This document shows, one piece after another, positions 26,878 to 35,310 of a stretch of 64,000 nt of DNA. The position numbers were made by a program, and so were the translations under genes. Position 1 is the first letter of the stretch. Each line of letters begins with the position of its first letter. Under the pieces are notes generated by a model. The model saw only the letters and a program-made list of their open reading frames with translations. It did no database searches and had not been told where the DNA came from. Origin of the DNA: Streptomyces sp. ISL-96 (GTDB lineage: Bacteria; Actinomycetota; Actinomycetes; Streptomycetales; Streptomycetaceae); contig NZ_JAGGPA010000028.1 in NCBI RefSeq assembly GCF_018614035.1, positions 36,517-100,516 on the forward strand. Reading direction: 5' to 3'.

Positions 26878-28277
26878 CCGCGCGCAAGCCCCTGGTGGTC
26901 GTCGGCGACGTGCTGCTCGACGAGGACATCGAAGGCGTCTCCACCCGGCTGTCCCCGGACGCCCCCGCCCCCGTCGTCGACGTCACCGGTGACCAGAGCC
27001 ACCCCGGCGGGGCCGGACTGGCCGCCGCGCTGGCCGCCCGTGGCGGGCGCGAAGTGATCCTGGTGACCGCACTCGGCGAGGACCCGGCCAGCGAAGCCGT
27101 ACGCCGTGCCCTGCGCGGCCGGGTCCAGCTGGTGGAGATCCCGCTGGACGGCACCCTGCCGGTGAAGACGCGGGTACTGGCGGGAGGCCGCCCACTCGTG
27201 CGGATCGACCGCGGCGGCGGGACGCCCGGCGAACCGGACGACGCGGTGCGTGAGGCGCTGGCGCAGGCCCACGCCGTACTCGTCGCCGACTACGGGCGCC
27301 ACACGGCGAGCGCCGTACGGCCGCACCTGGAGGCCGTTGCCCGCCGCACGCCACTGGTCTGGGATCCGCACCTCAAGGGCGACGACCCCGTGCCGGGGGC
27401 GCGGATCGTCACCCCGAACGGTGCGGAGGCCTGCGCGCTGAGCCCCGCCGACGGCCAGTCCCTGCGGGCCTACGCCCTGCGCGGAGGCGAGCTGGCGGAG
27501 CGCTGGCGGGCGGCGGCCGTCGCCGTGACCCTGGGGGAGCGCGGCGTCCTGCTGACCCGCCCCGGTGCCGGTACGCCGATGCTCGTCCCGGCGCCGTACC
27601 GCGCCCAGGGCGACCCGTGCGGCGCGGGCGACTGCTTCGCCGCGGCCACGGCCGCGGCGCTGGCCGACGGGCTGCTCCCGGAGGAGGCCGTACAGCGGGC
27701 CGTCGCCGAAGCCGCTGCTTTCGTGGCGGCCGGCGGCGCGGGCAACCCGGCGCTGTGGCGGACGGAGTCCGCGACCGGCCCCGAGGAGGAGGCCCCCGAG
27801 ACGGACCCGTTCGCGCTCGCGGAGCGGGTCAGGGCGCGCGGCGGCACGGTGGTCGCCACCGGCGGCTGCTTCGACCTGCTGCACGCCGGTCATGTCGGGC
27901 TGCTGGAGAGCGCCCGGCGTATCGGCGACTGCCTCATCGTGTGCGTCAACTCCGACGCGTCACTCACACGCCGCAAGGGTCCCGGACGCCCGCTCAATCC
28001 GGTGGCCGACCGGCTGCGGGTCCTCGCGGCGCTCGGCAGCGTCGACGCCGTCGCGGTCTTCGAGGAGGACACACCGGCCGCGCTGCTCAGCCGGCTGCGG
28101 CCCGATGTGTGGGTGAAGGGCGGTGACTACTCCGTCGAGGACCTTCCCGAGGCGGAGGTGCTGCGCGCGTGGGGCGGCCAGGCGGTCGTACTCCCTTACC
28201 TCGTCGGCCGTTCCACCACCCTGCTGGCCCACCGGGCGGCGCAGGCCGCCGTACGGGTACGGCCGTCTTCGCCCTGA
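26874..28277 (+). CDS. hldE: bifunctional heptose kinase/nucleotidyltransferase (HldE-like)
   Basis: This 467-residue two-domain enzyme matches E. coli HldE in length and order. The N-terminal PfkB/ribokinase domain (about 1-300) carries the catalytic GAGD at 250-253 and should phosphorylate heptose-7-phosphate at C1. The C-terminal nucleotidyltransferase domain (about 322-460) has GCFDLLHAGH at 331-340, VKGGDY at 414-419 and RSTT at 446-449, and should make ADP-heptose (or another NDP-heptose). I see no 6-epimerase (HldD), so the product may stay in the D-glycero form. It is translationally coupled to gmhA. Confidence 0.93.
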   Translation: MTARKPLVVVGDVLLDEDIEGVSTRLSPDAPAPVVDVTGDQSHPGGAGLAAALAARGGREVILVTALGEDPASEAVRRALRGRVQLVEIPLDGTLPVKTRVLAGGRPLVRIDRGGGTPGEPDDAVREALAQAHAVLVADYGRHTASAVRPHLEAVARRTPLVWDPHLKGDDPVPGARIVTPNGAEACALSPADGQSLRAYALRGGELAERWRAAAVAVTLGERGVLLTRPGAGTPMLVPAPYRAQGDPCGAGDCFAAATAAALADGLLPEEAVQRAVAEAAAFVAAGGAGNPALWRTESATGPEEEAPETDPFALAERVRARGGTVVATGGCFDLLHAGHVGLLESARRIGDCLIVCVNSDASLTRRKGPGRPLNPVADRLRVLAALGSVDAVAVFEEDTPAALLSRLRPDVWVKGGDYSVEDLPEAEVLRAWGGQAVVLPYLVGRSTTLLAHRAAQAAVRVRPSSP

Positions 28278-28336
28278 GGTGGCAGAGGTATCCGTACAGA
28301 AGCGCATGACGCGAATGAGGAGAGGCGTCCATCGAC

Positions 28337-29422
28337 ATGAGTGCCGCGAAAGGACCACAGCCGGTCACCCGGGGCCCGGAGGCCGACGCCGTGGGGGAGG
28401 GCCGGCCGCGCGTGCTCGTACTGCGGGCGCTCGGGCTCGGCGATCTGCTGACCGCGGTGCCCGCTCTGCGGGCGCTGCGGCGCGGCCTGCCCGGCTACGA
28501 GGTGGTGCTGGCGGCGCCCGGCCGGCTGGCCGCCGCCGCGGCCGCGACCGGCCTGGTGGACCGGCTGCTGCCCGCGTACGCCGCCGGGCGCGCGGTGCCG
28601 GCCGAGCTCGCCTGGGACGGTCCCGCGCCCGGCATCGCCGTGGACCTGCACGGCAACGGCCCGCCGAGCCACCTGCTGCTCCAGCGGCTGCGACCGGGGC
28701 GGATCTTCGCGTACGCGCACCCACAAACGCCCGATATCCCCGGTCCGGCATGGCGGCCCGACGAACACGAACGTGAGCGCTGGTGCCGGCTGCTCGACTG
28801 GTACGGCATCGCGGCGGACCCCGAGGACCTGCTGATCCCGCACCCCACGGTGCCCTCCCCGGCTCCGGGCGCGGTCGTGGTGCACCCCGGCGCCGACGCG
28901 GCGGCCCGCCGCTGGCCCAAGGAGAGGTTCGCGGCCGTGGCACGCGCGCTGCGCGGCTCGGGCCACGAGGTCGTGGTGACCGCCGGTGCGGGGGAGGAGC
29001 CGCTGGCACGCTACGTGGCGGCAGAGGCGGGACTGGCGCCGGGCGCGGTACTGGGCGGCGCGCACGATGTGCCGTTCGACCAGCTCGCCGCGCTCGTCGC
29101 GCACGCCCGGTGCGTCGTCGTGGGGGACACCGGGCTCGCCCACCTCGCGACGGCGCTCGGCACGCCTTCGGTCGTGCTGTTCGGCCCGGTCGCCCCGCGC
29201 CTGTGGGGACCGCCCGCCCACGCGCGGCACCGCGTGCTGTGGCATCCCGGCGGCGACGACTCACCCCGCCCCGGCGACGCCCACGGTCACGTGGCGGACG
29301 AACGGCTGCTCCGGATCACCGTCGAAGAGGTCGTCGAAGCGGTGCGCGCGCTGCCGGAGCCGAAGCCGGACCTCGGTACGCCGGATGCGAGCCGGCCGCT
29401 GGTCCCGGAGGCCTCGCGGTGA
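28337..29422 (+). CDS. family 9 glycosyltransferase (heptosyltransferase-like), second copy
   Basis: This 361-residue GT-B enzyme is paralogous to the one at 22799. It has RVLVLRALGLGDLLTAVPAL at the N-terminus, VVVHPGADAAARRWPKERF mid-protein and the GDTGLAHLATALGTPSVVLFGP signature. Two different GT9 enzymes suggest at least two heptose or heptose-like residues in the product. It starts 60 bases after hldE and overlaps the final GT2 gene by four bases. Confidence 0.88.
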   Translation: MSAAKGPQPVTRGPEADAVGEGRPRVLVLRALGLGDLLTAVPALRALRRGLPGYEVVLAAPGRLAAAAAATGLVDRLLPAYAAGRAVPAELAWDGPAPGIAVDLHGNGPPSHLLLQRLRPGRIFAYAHPQTPDIPGPAWRPDEHERERWCRLLDWYGIAADPEDLLIPHPTVPSPAPGAVVVHPGADAAARRWPKERFAAVARALRGSGHEVVVTAGAGEEPLARYVAAEAGLAPGAVLGGAHDVPFDQLAALVAHARCVVVGDTGLAHLATALGTPSVVLFGPVAPRLWGPPAHARHRVLWHPGGDDSPRPGDAHGHVADERLLRITVEEVVEAVRALPEPKPDLGTPDASRPLVPEASR

Positions 29423-30339
29423 GCGCGCAGCCCGCGGACGACCCGCGTACCGGCGTCGTGGCGGACGGGCCGCCGGCGGACCAGTCGCGTACCGGCATCG
29501 TGGTGATCACCCGCAACCGGCGTACGAGCCTGCTCCGTACCCTGGACCGCCTGGCCGGGCTCCCCGAGCGGCCACCGGTCGTGGTGGTCGACAACGGCTC
29601 CACGGACGGCACCGCCGGCGCGGTGCGCGCGAAACACCCCGGCGTTCAACTGCTCACCCCCGGTCGCAACCTGGCCGCGGCCGGGCGTACGTACGGCGCC
29701 GCCGCACTCAGCACGCCGTACATCGCGTTCAGCGACGACGACTCCTGGTGGGAGCCCGGCGCCCTCGACCGGGCCGCCGACGTACTCGACACGCACCCCC
29801 GGCTGGGGCTCGTGGCCGCCACCACACTCGTGGGCCCCGAAGCGACCCCCGACCCGCTCAACGAGGCGCTGCGCAGCTCGCCGCTGGGGCAGGAACCAGA
29901 CCTGCCCGGCCGTTCGGTGCTCGGCTTCCTCGCGTGCGCGGCCGTGGTGCGGCGGGCGGCCTTCCTGGAGGTGGGCGGCTTCCATCCGCTGCTGGGGGTC
30001 GGCGGTGAGGAGCAGCTGCTCGCCATCGACCTCGACACGCACGGCTGGGGGGTGGCCCACTGTCCCGGCGTCGTCGCCCGGCACGACCCGGACGTGGGAC
30101 CCCGCCCCGGCCGGGTGGCCAGGATGCGGCGCAACGAGCTGCTGACCGCGTGGCTGCGGCGGCCCCTGCGACAGGCCGTCGCCCAGTCCGCGAGGCTGGC
30201 CCTGGACAGCCGTGACGATCCGCAGGCGCGGCTCGCGCTGGCCGACGCCGCCCGGCGGCTGCCCGCCGCGCTGGCCCGCCGGCGCCGGGTGCCGCCGAGG
30301 GTGGAGCGTCGTATCCGGCTGCTGGAGATGTCGTCCTGA
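29419..30339 (+). CDS. family 2 glycosyltransferase
   Basis: This 306-residue protein has a GT-A domain with IVVITRNRRTSLLRTL, VVVDNGSTDGT and the metal-binding SDDDSWW. The later GGFHPLLGVGGEEQLLAIDL region carries the acidic catalytic motif. An N-terminal 25-residue hydrophilic leader precedes the domain. The GTG start overlaps the GT9 stop (GTGA). It is the last gene of the operon, converging on the MFS gene with an 18-base gap. Confidence 0.87.
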   Translation: MSAQPADDPRTGVVADGPPADQSRTGIVVITRNRRTSLLRTLDRLAGLPERPPVVVVDNGSTDGTAGAVRAKHPGVQLLTPGRNLAAAGRTYGAAALSTPYIAFSDDDSWWEPGALDRAADVLDTHPRLGLVAATTLVGPEATPDPLNEALRSSPLGQEPDLPGRSVLGFLACAAVVRRAAFLEVGGFHPLLGVGGEEQLLAIDLDTHGWGVAHCPGVVARHDPDVGPRPGRVARMRRNELLTAWLRRPLRQAVAQSARLALDSRDDPQARLALADAARRLPAALARRRRVPPRVERRIRLLEMSS

Positions 30340-30357
30340 GCCGTCAGGGGACGGGTA

Positions 30358-31803
30358 TCAGGCGGCCGTGCTCAGGGACGGCCGCAGCTGCCCGCTCACG
30401 ACAGCCGGTTCCGTACGCAGGATCACGGTCGTCGCTGTCCGGCGGCGGCGGAGCACATAGCCGGCCCCGATCGCGCCGGCGATGACCAGTCCACCGGACA
30501 CGAGCGCTCCCCGCGCCCCCGCCAGCTCCATCAGGAGGCCGAGCGCCGGCGGTCCCGCGAGACCCCACGTCGTCTTGATGGTGCCCCAGACACCGAGGAC
30601 GCGGCCCCGCATGTGGGCGGGCGGGTCGGTCTGGAGCACGGTCGTCCCGGCGGTGTCGGAAACCGACTCCACCACGGCCATGGGCAGGACGAGCACCAGC
30701 AGCACGGCGAGCGACGGCGAGAATCCCGCCACCACCTGGAGCAGGGCGCCGGCGGCCGCGAGCGTGCCCACGAGCCGCACCGACGGCTTGCGCAGCCGCG
30801 CGCCGAGGACCGCGCCGATGATGCCTCCGACGGCGAGGACGGTGGAGACGGTGCCGAACGCCCCGGCGCCGCCGGCGAGCGGGCCGGTGACGAGTACGGC
30901 CAGGGTGAGCCCGTAATTGCGTCCGAAGACCGCGCTGAGGCCGGTGATCCCCGCGAGGGCGACCAGCCGGGGGCGGCGCATGAAGTACAGGACGCCCTGG
31001 CGCACGGTCATGTCGTCGTCCGTGCCCCCCGCGTCTGGTGTGTCCTTCTTCCCGAGCGGGGTACGCGGCGGCTTCGGGGCCGTCTTGGCGCCCCGGACAA
31101 ACTTGTGCACCGGACGGAGGAAGGGGATGACGGCGGCTACGAAGAGGAAGGACAGACCGTTGGCCGCGTACGCCGCTCCCGTGCCGAGGAAGCCCACCGT
31201 GATACCGGCCAGAGCGGCACCGGCGAGGCGGCCCGCGTTGTGGACGAGCGAGCCCACGCCGATGGCGGAGGGGACGTCTTCCGTACGGACCAGATCGTTG
31301 CCCAGCAGCGCACAGGCCGGTCCGTCCACGGTGGCGATGAGACCCGTGACGGCGGCCAGTGCCATCAGCACGGCGAGGTTCAGCTGATCCGTCGCGACCA
31401 GGACGGCCGTCACGAACGCGACGGCGCCGAGAAGCCCCTGGCTGACGGCGGCGGTGAGCTTGCGGGGCCACCGGTCGACGGCGGCGCCGCCCGCGACGCT
31501 CATCAGCAGACCGGGAGCCGCCTGGACGGACATGGACAGTCCTGTCGCGGCGGCGGACCCGGTGATCTGGAGCACGAGAAGGTTCTGGACCGTCAGCTGC
31601 ATCCAGGTACCGGCGTTGGAGACGAAGTTCGCGACCGACCACCAGCGCATGCTGCGGTACTTCAGCGAACGCCACGGCGAGTGGTCGTCCGCCCCGCTCT
31701 TCGCGGGACGGCCGAAGAAGCGCAGCCGACGGGCGGGCGCGGCGGCCTCAGGGGCAGGGGCAGACGCGGGGGCGGGCGCGGGGCCCGCGGGCAAAGAAGA
31801 CAC
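30358..31803 (-). CDS. MFS transporter
   Basis: This 481-residue integral membrane protein has about ten to twelve hydrophobic helices after a Pro/Ala-rich cytoplasmic leader of about 40 residues. Features include SNAGTWMQLTVQNLLVL in helix 1, the loop motif GAAVDRWPRKLTA after helix 2 and a Lys-rich central loop at about 238-262. It belongs to the MFS_3/EntS-like drug and siderophore exporter group. It is convergent with the glycan operon. It might export a small product, but nothing ties it to the operon apart from position. Confidence 0.88.
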   Translation of the reverse strand: MSSLPAGPAPAPASAPAPEAAAPARRLRFFGRPAKSGADDHSPWRSLKYRSMRWWSVANFVSNAGTWMQLTVQNLLVLQITGSAAATGLSMSVQAAPGLLMSVAGGAAVDRWPRKLTAAVSQGLLGAVAFVTAVLVATDQLNLAVLMALAAVTGLIATVDGPACALLGNDLVRTEDVPSAIGVGSLVHNAGRLAGAALAGITVGFLGTGAAYAANGLSFLFVAAVIPFLRPVHKFVRGAKTAPKPPRTPLGKKDTPDAGGTDDDMTVRQGVLYFMRRPRLVALAGITGLSAVFGRNYGLTLAVLVTGPLAGGAGAFGTVSTVLAVGGIIGAVLGARLRKPSVRLVGTLAAAGALLQVVAGFSPSLAVLLVLVLPMAVVESVSDTAGTTVLQTDPPAHMRGRVLGVWGTIKTTWGLAGPPALGLLMELAGARGALVSGGLVIAGAIGAGYVLRRRRTATTVILRTEPAVVSGQLRPSLSTAA

Positions 31804-32252
31804 AGTGAGTCACTCGGAGACGAGCCGGGGGGCTCAAGCGGCGGAACGGCGGAAGCTCGAAAACCGGCTGCTCTGCGCGGCCGCTCCACCGGATCTGGCT
31901 GGGCTGTGCCGCTCGTCGGGGGGATTCATGACGCCTGTTGGGGAGGCGGAGAGTCCTTCCGGGGCACGGCCTGGACCATCGTGGCAGACCGGTTCGGCCG
32001 CTGCTGGGAGGAGCGTCACGCGGGGGTGCCGCCATGGCCGGCAATGCCGTGGGGCGTAAGGGATCGGGCACTTCTGGTGTGCTTGCTCACAGGCCCCGGG
32101 CGCGGCCGTCCGTACCTCCGGCGGCGTGACCGCGACCACAGCCTGCGGGCGGCGGCGCGACGGCGTAATCCGGCGTGCCGGACACGGTCGCCGGGCTCAC
32201 AGTGAGACACGGAGCACAAAAGGGGCAACGAGAGGCAACGGAAGGCAGCGGT
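31804..32252. other. intergenic region between divergent MFS and SDR genes
   Basis: This 449-base stretch has short open frames on both strands but none with a ribosome binding site, recognisable motif or family-like composition. It must contain the two divergent promoters. I see no clear -10/-35 pair, operator palindrome or strong hairpin. Confidence 0.4.
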
Positions 32253-33002
32253 ATGGAAAGCGGAGTGCAGGTCGACCTTCACGGCAAGCAGGCACTGGTG
32301 ACCGGCGGCGCGCGGGGGCTGGGGGCCTCGATCGCGCGGAGGCTGGCCGGCGCGGGGGCGTCCGTACTGGTGGCGGACCTGCGCAAGGACCTGGCGCGGG
32401 ATCTCTGCAACGAACTGGCCGAAACGGGGCGCGGCGACGCGCGGTTCGTCGAGCTGGACGTCCGCGACGCGGCGGCGGTCGCGGAGGTCTTCAAGGACTT
32501 GGAGGCCGAAGGGCAGGCGGTGGACATCCTGGTCAACAACGCGGCCGTGGACGTCTCCAAGCCCATCGAGCACCTGTCGGCCGACGAAGTGACGCGGGTC
32601 ATCACGACGAACCTGCTGGGGCCCATGTACCTGTGTCTGGAGACCTACCGCCGCATGGTCGCCCGCGGCGGCGGCCACATCGTCAACATCCTCTCCACGG
32701 CGGCGAACCGCACCTGGACGGAGGCAGGCCCCTACACGGCGGGAAAGTCAGGCCTGCGGGCGTTCACCCACACCCTCTTCAAGGAGGCGCAGCGGGACTG
32801 CCCGGGGATCGGCGTCACCGGGATCATCGCGGGCGGCATGGAGACGCCGTTCATCCTCGAACGTTTCCCCGACGCCGACGTCTCCATGCTGCAGAGCCCG
32901 GACATCGTGGCCGACACGGTGCTGTACGCCCTCTCCGTCCCGGCCGGCAGCGCGGTGTCCGAGCTGGTCGTCGTACCGCGCAAGGAGCCTTCCTGGCCCT
33001 GA
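32253..33002 (+). CDS. SDR family oxidoreductase
   Basis: This 249-residue classical short-chain dehydrogenase has the cofactor motif TGGARGLG at 17-24, VNNAAVD, and the active-site Tyr/Lys in PYTAGKSGL. D41 after the second strand (VADLRKD) suggests NAD preference. The C-terminal part (SELVVVPRKEPSWP) lacks the usual substrate-loop length. The ATG has GGAAGG upstream. It lies 40 bases before a second SDR gene in the same direction, so the two may form an operon acting on related substrates. Confidence 0.88.
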   Translation: MESGVQVDLHGKQALVTGGARGLGASIARRLAGAGASVLVADLRKDLARDLCNELAETGRGDARFVELDVRDAAAVAEVFKDLEAEGQAVDILVNNAAVDVSKPIEHLSADEVTRVITTNLLGPMYLCLETYRRMVARGGGHIVNILSTAANRTWTEAGPYTAGKSGLRAFTHTLFKEAQRDCPGIGVTGIIAGGMETPFILERFPDADVSMLQSPDIVADTVLYALSVPAGSAVSELVVVPRKEPSWP

Positions 33003-33042
33003 TCCGTCCCCACCCGCACCGCTCACGAGAAGGATCTCCTCC

Positions 33043-33852
33043 ATGTCCAGCCCTGAGAACGGACAACCGCCAGTCGCCGTCATCACCGGCGCGGACTCGG
33101 GGATCGGGCGTGCCACGGCCGTCCGCCTCGCCGCGCAGGGCATGGACGTCGGCATCACGTTTCACACCGACCGGGAACGCGCCGAAGCGACGGCGGAAGA
33201 GGTGCGCGGGCACGGCCGCCGCGCGGCCGTCGCGGCCATGGATCTCACAGTGCTGCCCGACGCGGCCCAGGTGATCGACCGGCTGGCCGGGGAGCTCGGC
33301 CGCATCGACGTACTCATCAACAACGCCGGAACCGGCACGGCCACGCCGTTCCTCGAACTTGATCTCGCGAAGATCCGCCAGGTCGTCGACGTCGACATGA
33401 TCGGCCCGTTCCTGTGCAGCCAGCGGGCGGCGCGCCGCATGATCGAGCAGGGTGACGGCGGCCGGATCGTCAATGTCACCTCGGTCCACGAGACCCAGCC
33501 CCGCGTCGGCGCCGCGCCCTACTGCGCGGCGAAGGGCGGTCTCGGACTGATGACGCAAGTAATGGCGCTGGAACTCGCCGAGTACGGCATCACGGTCAAC
33601 GCTGTCGCTCCCGGTGAGGTCGCCACACCGATGACCGGCCAGGAGGACACGGACGTACGCACCGAGGTACGGCGCGGCATCCCTCTGGGGCGTCCCGGCG
33701 ACGCGCGGGAAGTCGCCTCCGTCATCGCGTTCCTCGCGGGCCCGGACGCCTCGTACGTCACGGGAGCGTCGTGGGCGGTGGACGGCGGCATGCTGCGCAT
33801 GGGGCCCATGGCGGGCTCCCACCTCGACGACGACTCCTGGCGCCGTCCCTGA
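33043..33852 (+). CDS. SDR family oxidoreductase (glucose 1-dehydrogenase-like)
   Basis: This 269-residue protein has the cofactor motif TGADSGIG at 15-22, a TFHTDRER loop typical of NADP-binding members, INNAGTG, and the catalytic Tyr/Lys in PYCAAKGGL. The C-terminal SYVTGASWAVDGGMLRMGP is the standard end of glucose-dehydrogenase-like and FabG-like proteins. AGAAGGA precedes the ATG. Substrate unknown. Confidence 0.88.
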   Translation: MSSPENGQPPVAVITGADSGIGRATAVRLAAQGMDVGITFHTDRERAEATAEEVRGHGRRAAVAAMDLTVLPDAAQVIDRLAGELGRIDVLINNAGTGTATPFLELDLAKIRQVVDVDMIGPFLCSQRAARRMIEQGDGGRIVNVTSVHETQPRVGAAPYCAAKGGLGLMTQVMALELAEYGITVNAVAPGEVATPMTGQEDTDVRTEVRRGIPLGRPGDAREVASVIAFLAGPDASYVTGASWAVDGGMLRMGPMAGSHLDDDSWRRP

Positions 33853-33883
33853 GATCTCGGCTCTCGGCTGCCTGAACACGCGG

Positions 33884-34111
33884 CTACATGATCACGGCGA
33901 ACGCCAGGAAGAAGGCCGCGCACAGCACCACCACTATGCCGATGGCGATCAGCGGGCCCTTCGACCAGCCACGCGGCGGCTCGACGCGGGGACCTGTGCC
34001 GGAGCTGGTACTCGCCTCGCCGGGCGGCGTCTCGCCGGGAGGCACGGTGCCGCCCGGTTCGAGGCCGGGAGTCCGGTCCGGCTCAGGATCTGGGTTGTGT
34101 GGTGTGTTCAT
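33884..34111 (-). CDS. small single-pass membrane protein (DUF6480-like)
   Basis: This 75-residue protein has an N-terminal Pro/Gly/Glu-rich segment (DPEPDRTPGLEPGGTVPP) and one C-terminal transmembrane helix after RGWSKGPL (about residues 54-75). It matches from memory the small Streptomyces family DUF6480. The bulk probably faces the cytoplasm, with a tail-anchored topology. It lies between the SDR pair and the ChaB gene, among stress-type genes. A longer reading frame upstream of the chosen ATG was rejected because it runs through the ChaB gene. Confidence 0.75.
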   Translation of the reverse strand: MNTPHNPDPEPDRTPGLEPGGTVPPGETPPGEASTSSGTGPRVEPPRGWSKGPLIAIGIVVVLCAAFFLAFAVIM

Positions 34112-34158
34112 ATCGGGCAAGTGCCCGAAATCGCCCGAATCAATATCGCCCGACTCGA

Positions 34159-34560
34159 TTACGTCCGGGCCGCGCGGGTCTTCGATCGGTTCGCCTTGCG
34201 AACGGCCTCCAGCAAATCGGCCCTCTTCATCTTCGAGCGCCCGTCGACGCCGAGCCGCTTGGCCAGGTCGTACAGGTGCTGCTTCGACGCCTGCTCGTCG
34301 ACGCCCTCGCCGCTGCGCCCGCCCACCTGCCGCGGCCGCGCCGCCAGGGGGTCGGACGGGCCCTTGCGCCCCTTTTCCTTGCGCTCCCAGTGATCGCCGA
34401 CCTTCTCGTACTTGTGCTTGAGCGCGCTGAAGGCCACGCGGTGGGCGCGCTCGCCTTCGCCGTACTCCTCGACGGCGGAGTCGTGCGCCTTGATCCAGGT
34501 GCGCTGTGCCTCCTTGGCGGACCGCTCCAGAGTCGACGGAAGTTCCTGCTCTCCCGGCAC
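34159..34560 (-). CDS. ChaB family protein with Rho N-terminal-like domain
   Basis: This 133-residue basic protein has an N-terminal ChaB domain (PSTLERSAKEAQRTWIKAHD, then HRVAFSALKHKYEK) and a C-terminal SAP/Rho-N-like helical domain (KQHLYDLAKRLGVDGRSKM). The linker is Arg/Lys/Gly-rich. Such pairs are common in actinobacteria and are thought to bind nucleic acid or act in stress. The GTG start at 34560 has AAGGAG at good spacing. The longer reading frame to 34749 was rejected. A 13-base tandem repeat lies upstream. Confidence 0.85.
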   Translation of the reverse strand: MPGEQELPSTLERSAKEAQRTWIKAHDSAVEEYGEGERAHRVAFSALKHKYEKVGDHWERKEKGRKGPSDPLAARPRQVGGRSGEGVDEQASKQHLYDLAKRLGVDGRSKMKRADLLEAVRKANRSKTRAART

Positions 34561-34629
34561 GGGACTCACTCCTTCTCCGAAATCGAACGAGAGAAATACG
34601 GGTGCCCTGCTGATGTCCGCAGAAACGAC

Positions 34630-34655
34630 GACACATACGACAGACACATACGACA
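34630..34655. repeat. 13-base perfect tandem repeat
   Basis: GACACATACGACA occurs twice head to tail in an AT-richer stretch between the divergent ChaB gene and the CBS gene. It could be a double binding site for a regulator of either gene. Confidence 0.85.
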
Positions 34656-34789
34656 CATGGGCGACGCATAGAGGCACGTAATGGACATCAGTCCTCCGGT
34701 TACGTCGGCCGGACGGGGGCACCCGCGAACGGGAAGGGACGTGTGACATCGACCGGACACGGTTGCCGGAGCAGCAACTGGAGCGAGTT

Positions 34790-34882
34790 ATGAACGGTCA
34801 AGGGCAGGACAAGACGGGCCCCCTGTGGGACGACGTCCAGGACATTCTCAGCGCCTTTGGGCGCGGCACCGGGAACGGGTGA
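34790..34882 (+). CDS. possible 30-residue peptide ORF before CBS gene
   Basis: ATG at 34790 after TGGAGCGAG opens a 30-codon frame whose sequence includes GPLWDDVQDILSAFGRG and ends at a TGA overlapping an in-frame GTG (34879) of the CBS gene. The composition is peptide-like and has a plausible amphipathic helix. It may be a real small protein, a translational leader or chance. Confidence 0.35.
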   Translation: MNGQGQDKTGPLWDDVQDILSAFGRGTGNG

Positions 34883-34890
34883 ACTCCGCA

Positions 34891-35310
34891 ATGGCACAGC
34901 AAGTTCGCGAGATCATGACAAGCGCCCCCATCACCGTGGGCGTGCTCACGGCAGTGAGCGAGGTCGCGCACCGGATGCGTGAGGAGAACATCGGCGCGGT
35001 ACTGGTCGCCGAGGGCGACGAACTGCGCGGGCTGGTCACCGACCGGGATCTGGTGGTCCGCGTGCTCGCCGAAGGAAAGGACCCCGGCGAGACGACGGTG
35101 CGGGACGTCTGCAGCCCCGACCTCGTCACCGTCACACCCGACGACGAGGTCGACCGCGCCATCGAGCTGATGCGTGAACATTCGCTGCGCCGGTTGCCGG
35201 TGGTCGAAGGCAATACCGCCGTGGGCATCGTTTCCCTGGGCGACCTGGCGATCGAGCGTGACCCCGATTCGGCGCTCGGCGACGTGAGCGCCGCCGCACC
35301 CAATACGTGA
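34891..35310 (+). CDS. CBS domain-pair protein, second copy
   Basis: This 139-residue protein consists of two CBS domains. AQQVREIMTSAPITV opens the first, LVTDRDLVVRVL ends it, and RRLPVVEGNTAVGIVSLGDLA ends the second. It is the closest relative in the window of the CBS protein at 14717 and probably also binds adenine nucleotides. An alternative GTG start at 34879 would couple it to the 30-residue ORF by a 4-base overlap. A hairpin terminator follows the stop by 30 bases. Confidence 0.85.
   Translation: MAQQVREIMTSAPITVGVLTAVSEVAHRMREENIGAVLVAEGDELRGLVTDRDLVVRVLAEGKDPGETTVRDVCSPDLVTVTPDDEVDRAIELMREHSLRRLPVVEGNTAVGIVSLGDLAIERDPDSALGDVSAAAPNT

Noticed and set aside
18299..30339. Interpretation of the heptose genes as an LPS core locus from a Gram-negative organism
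   Set aside because: Base composition, codon use and gene neighbours are those of the rest of the window, and no lipid A or core genes are present.
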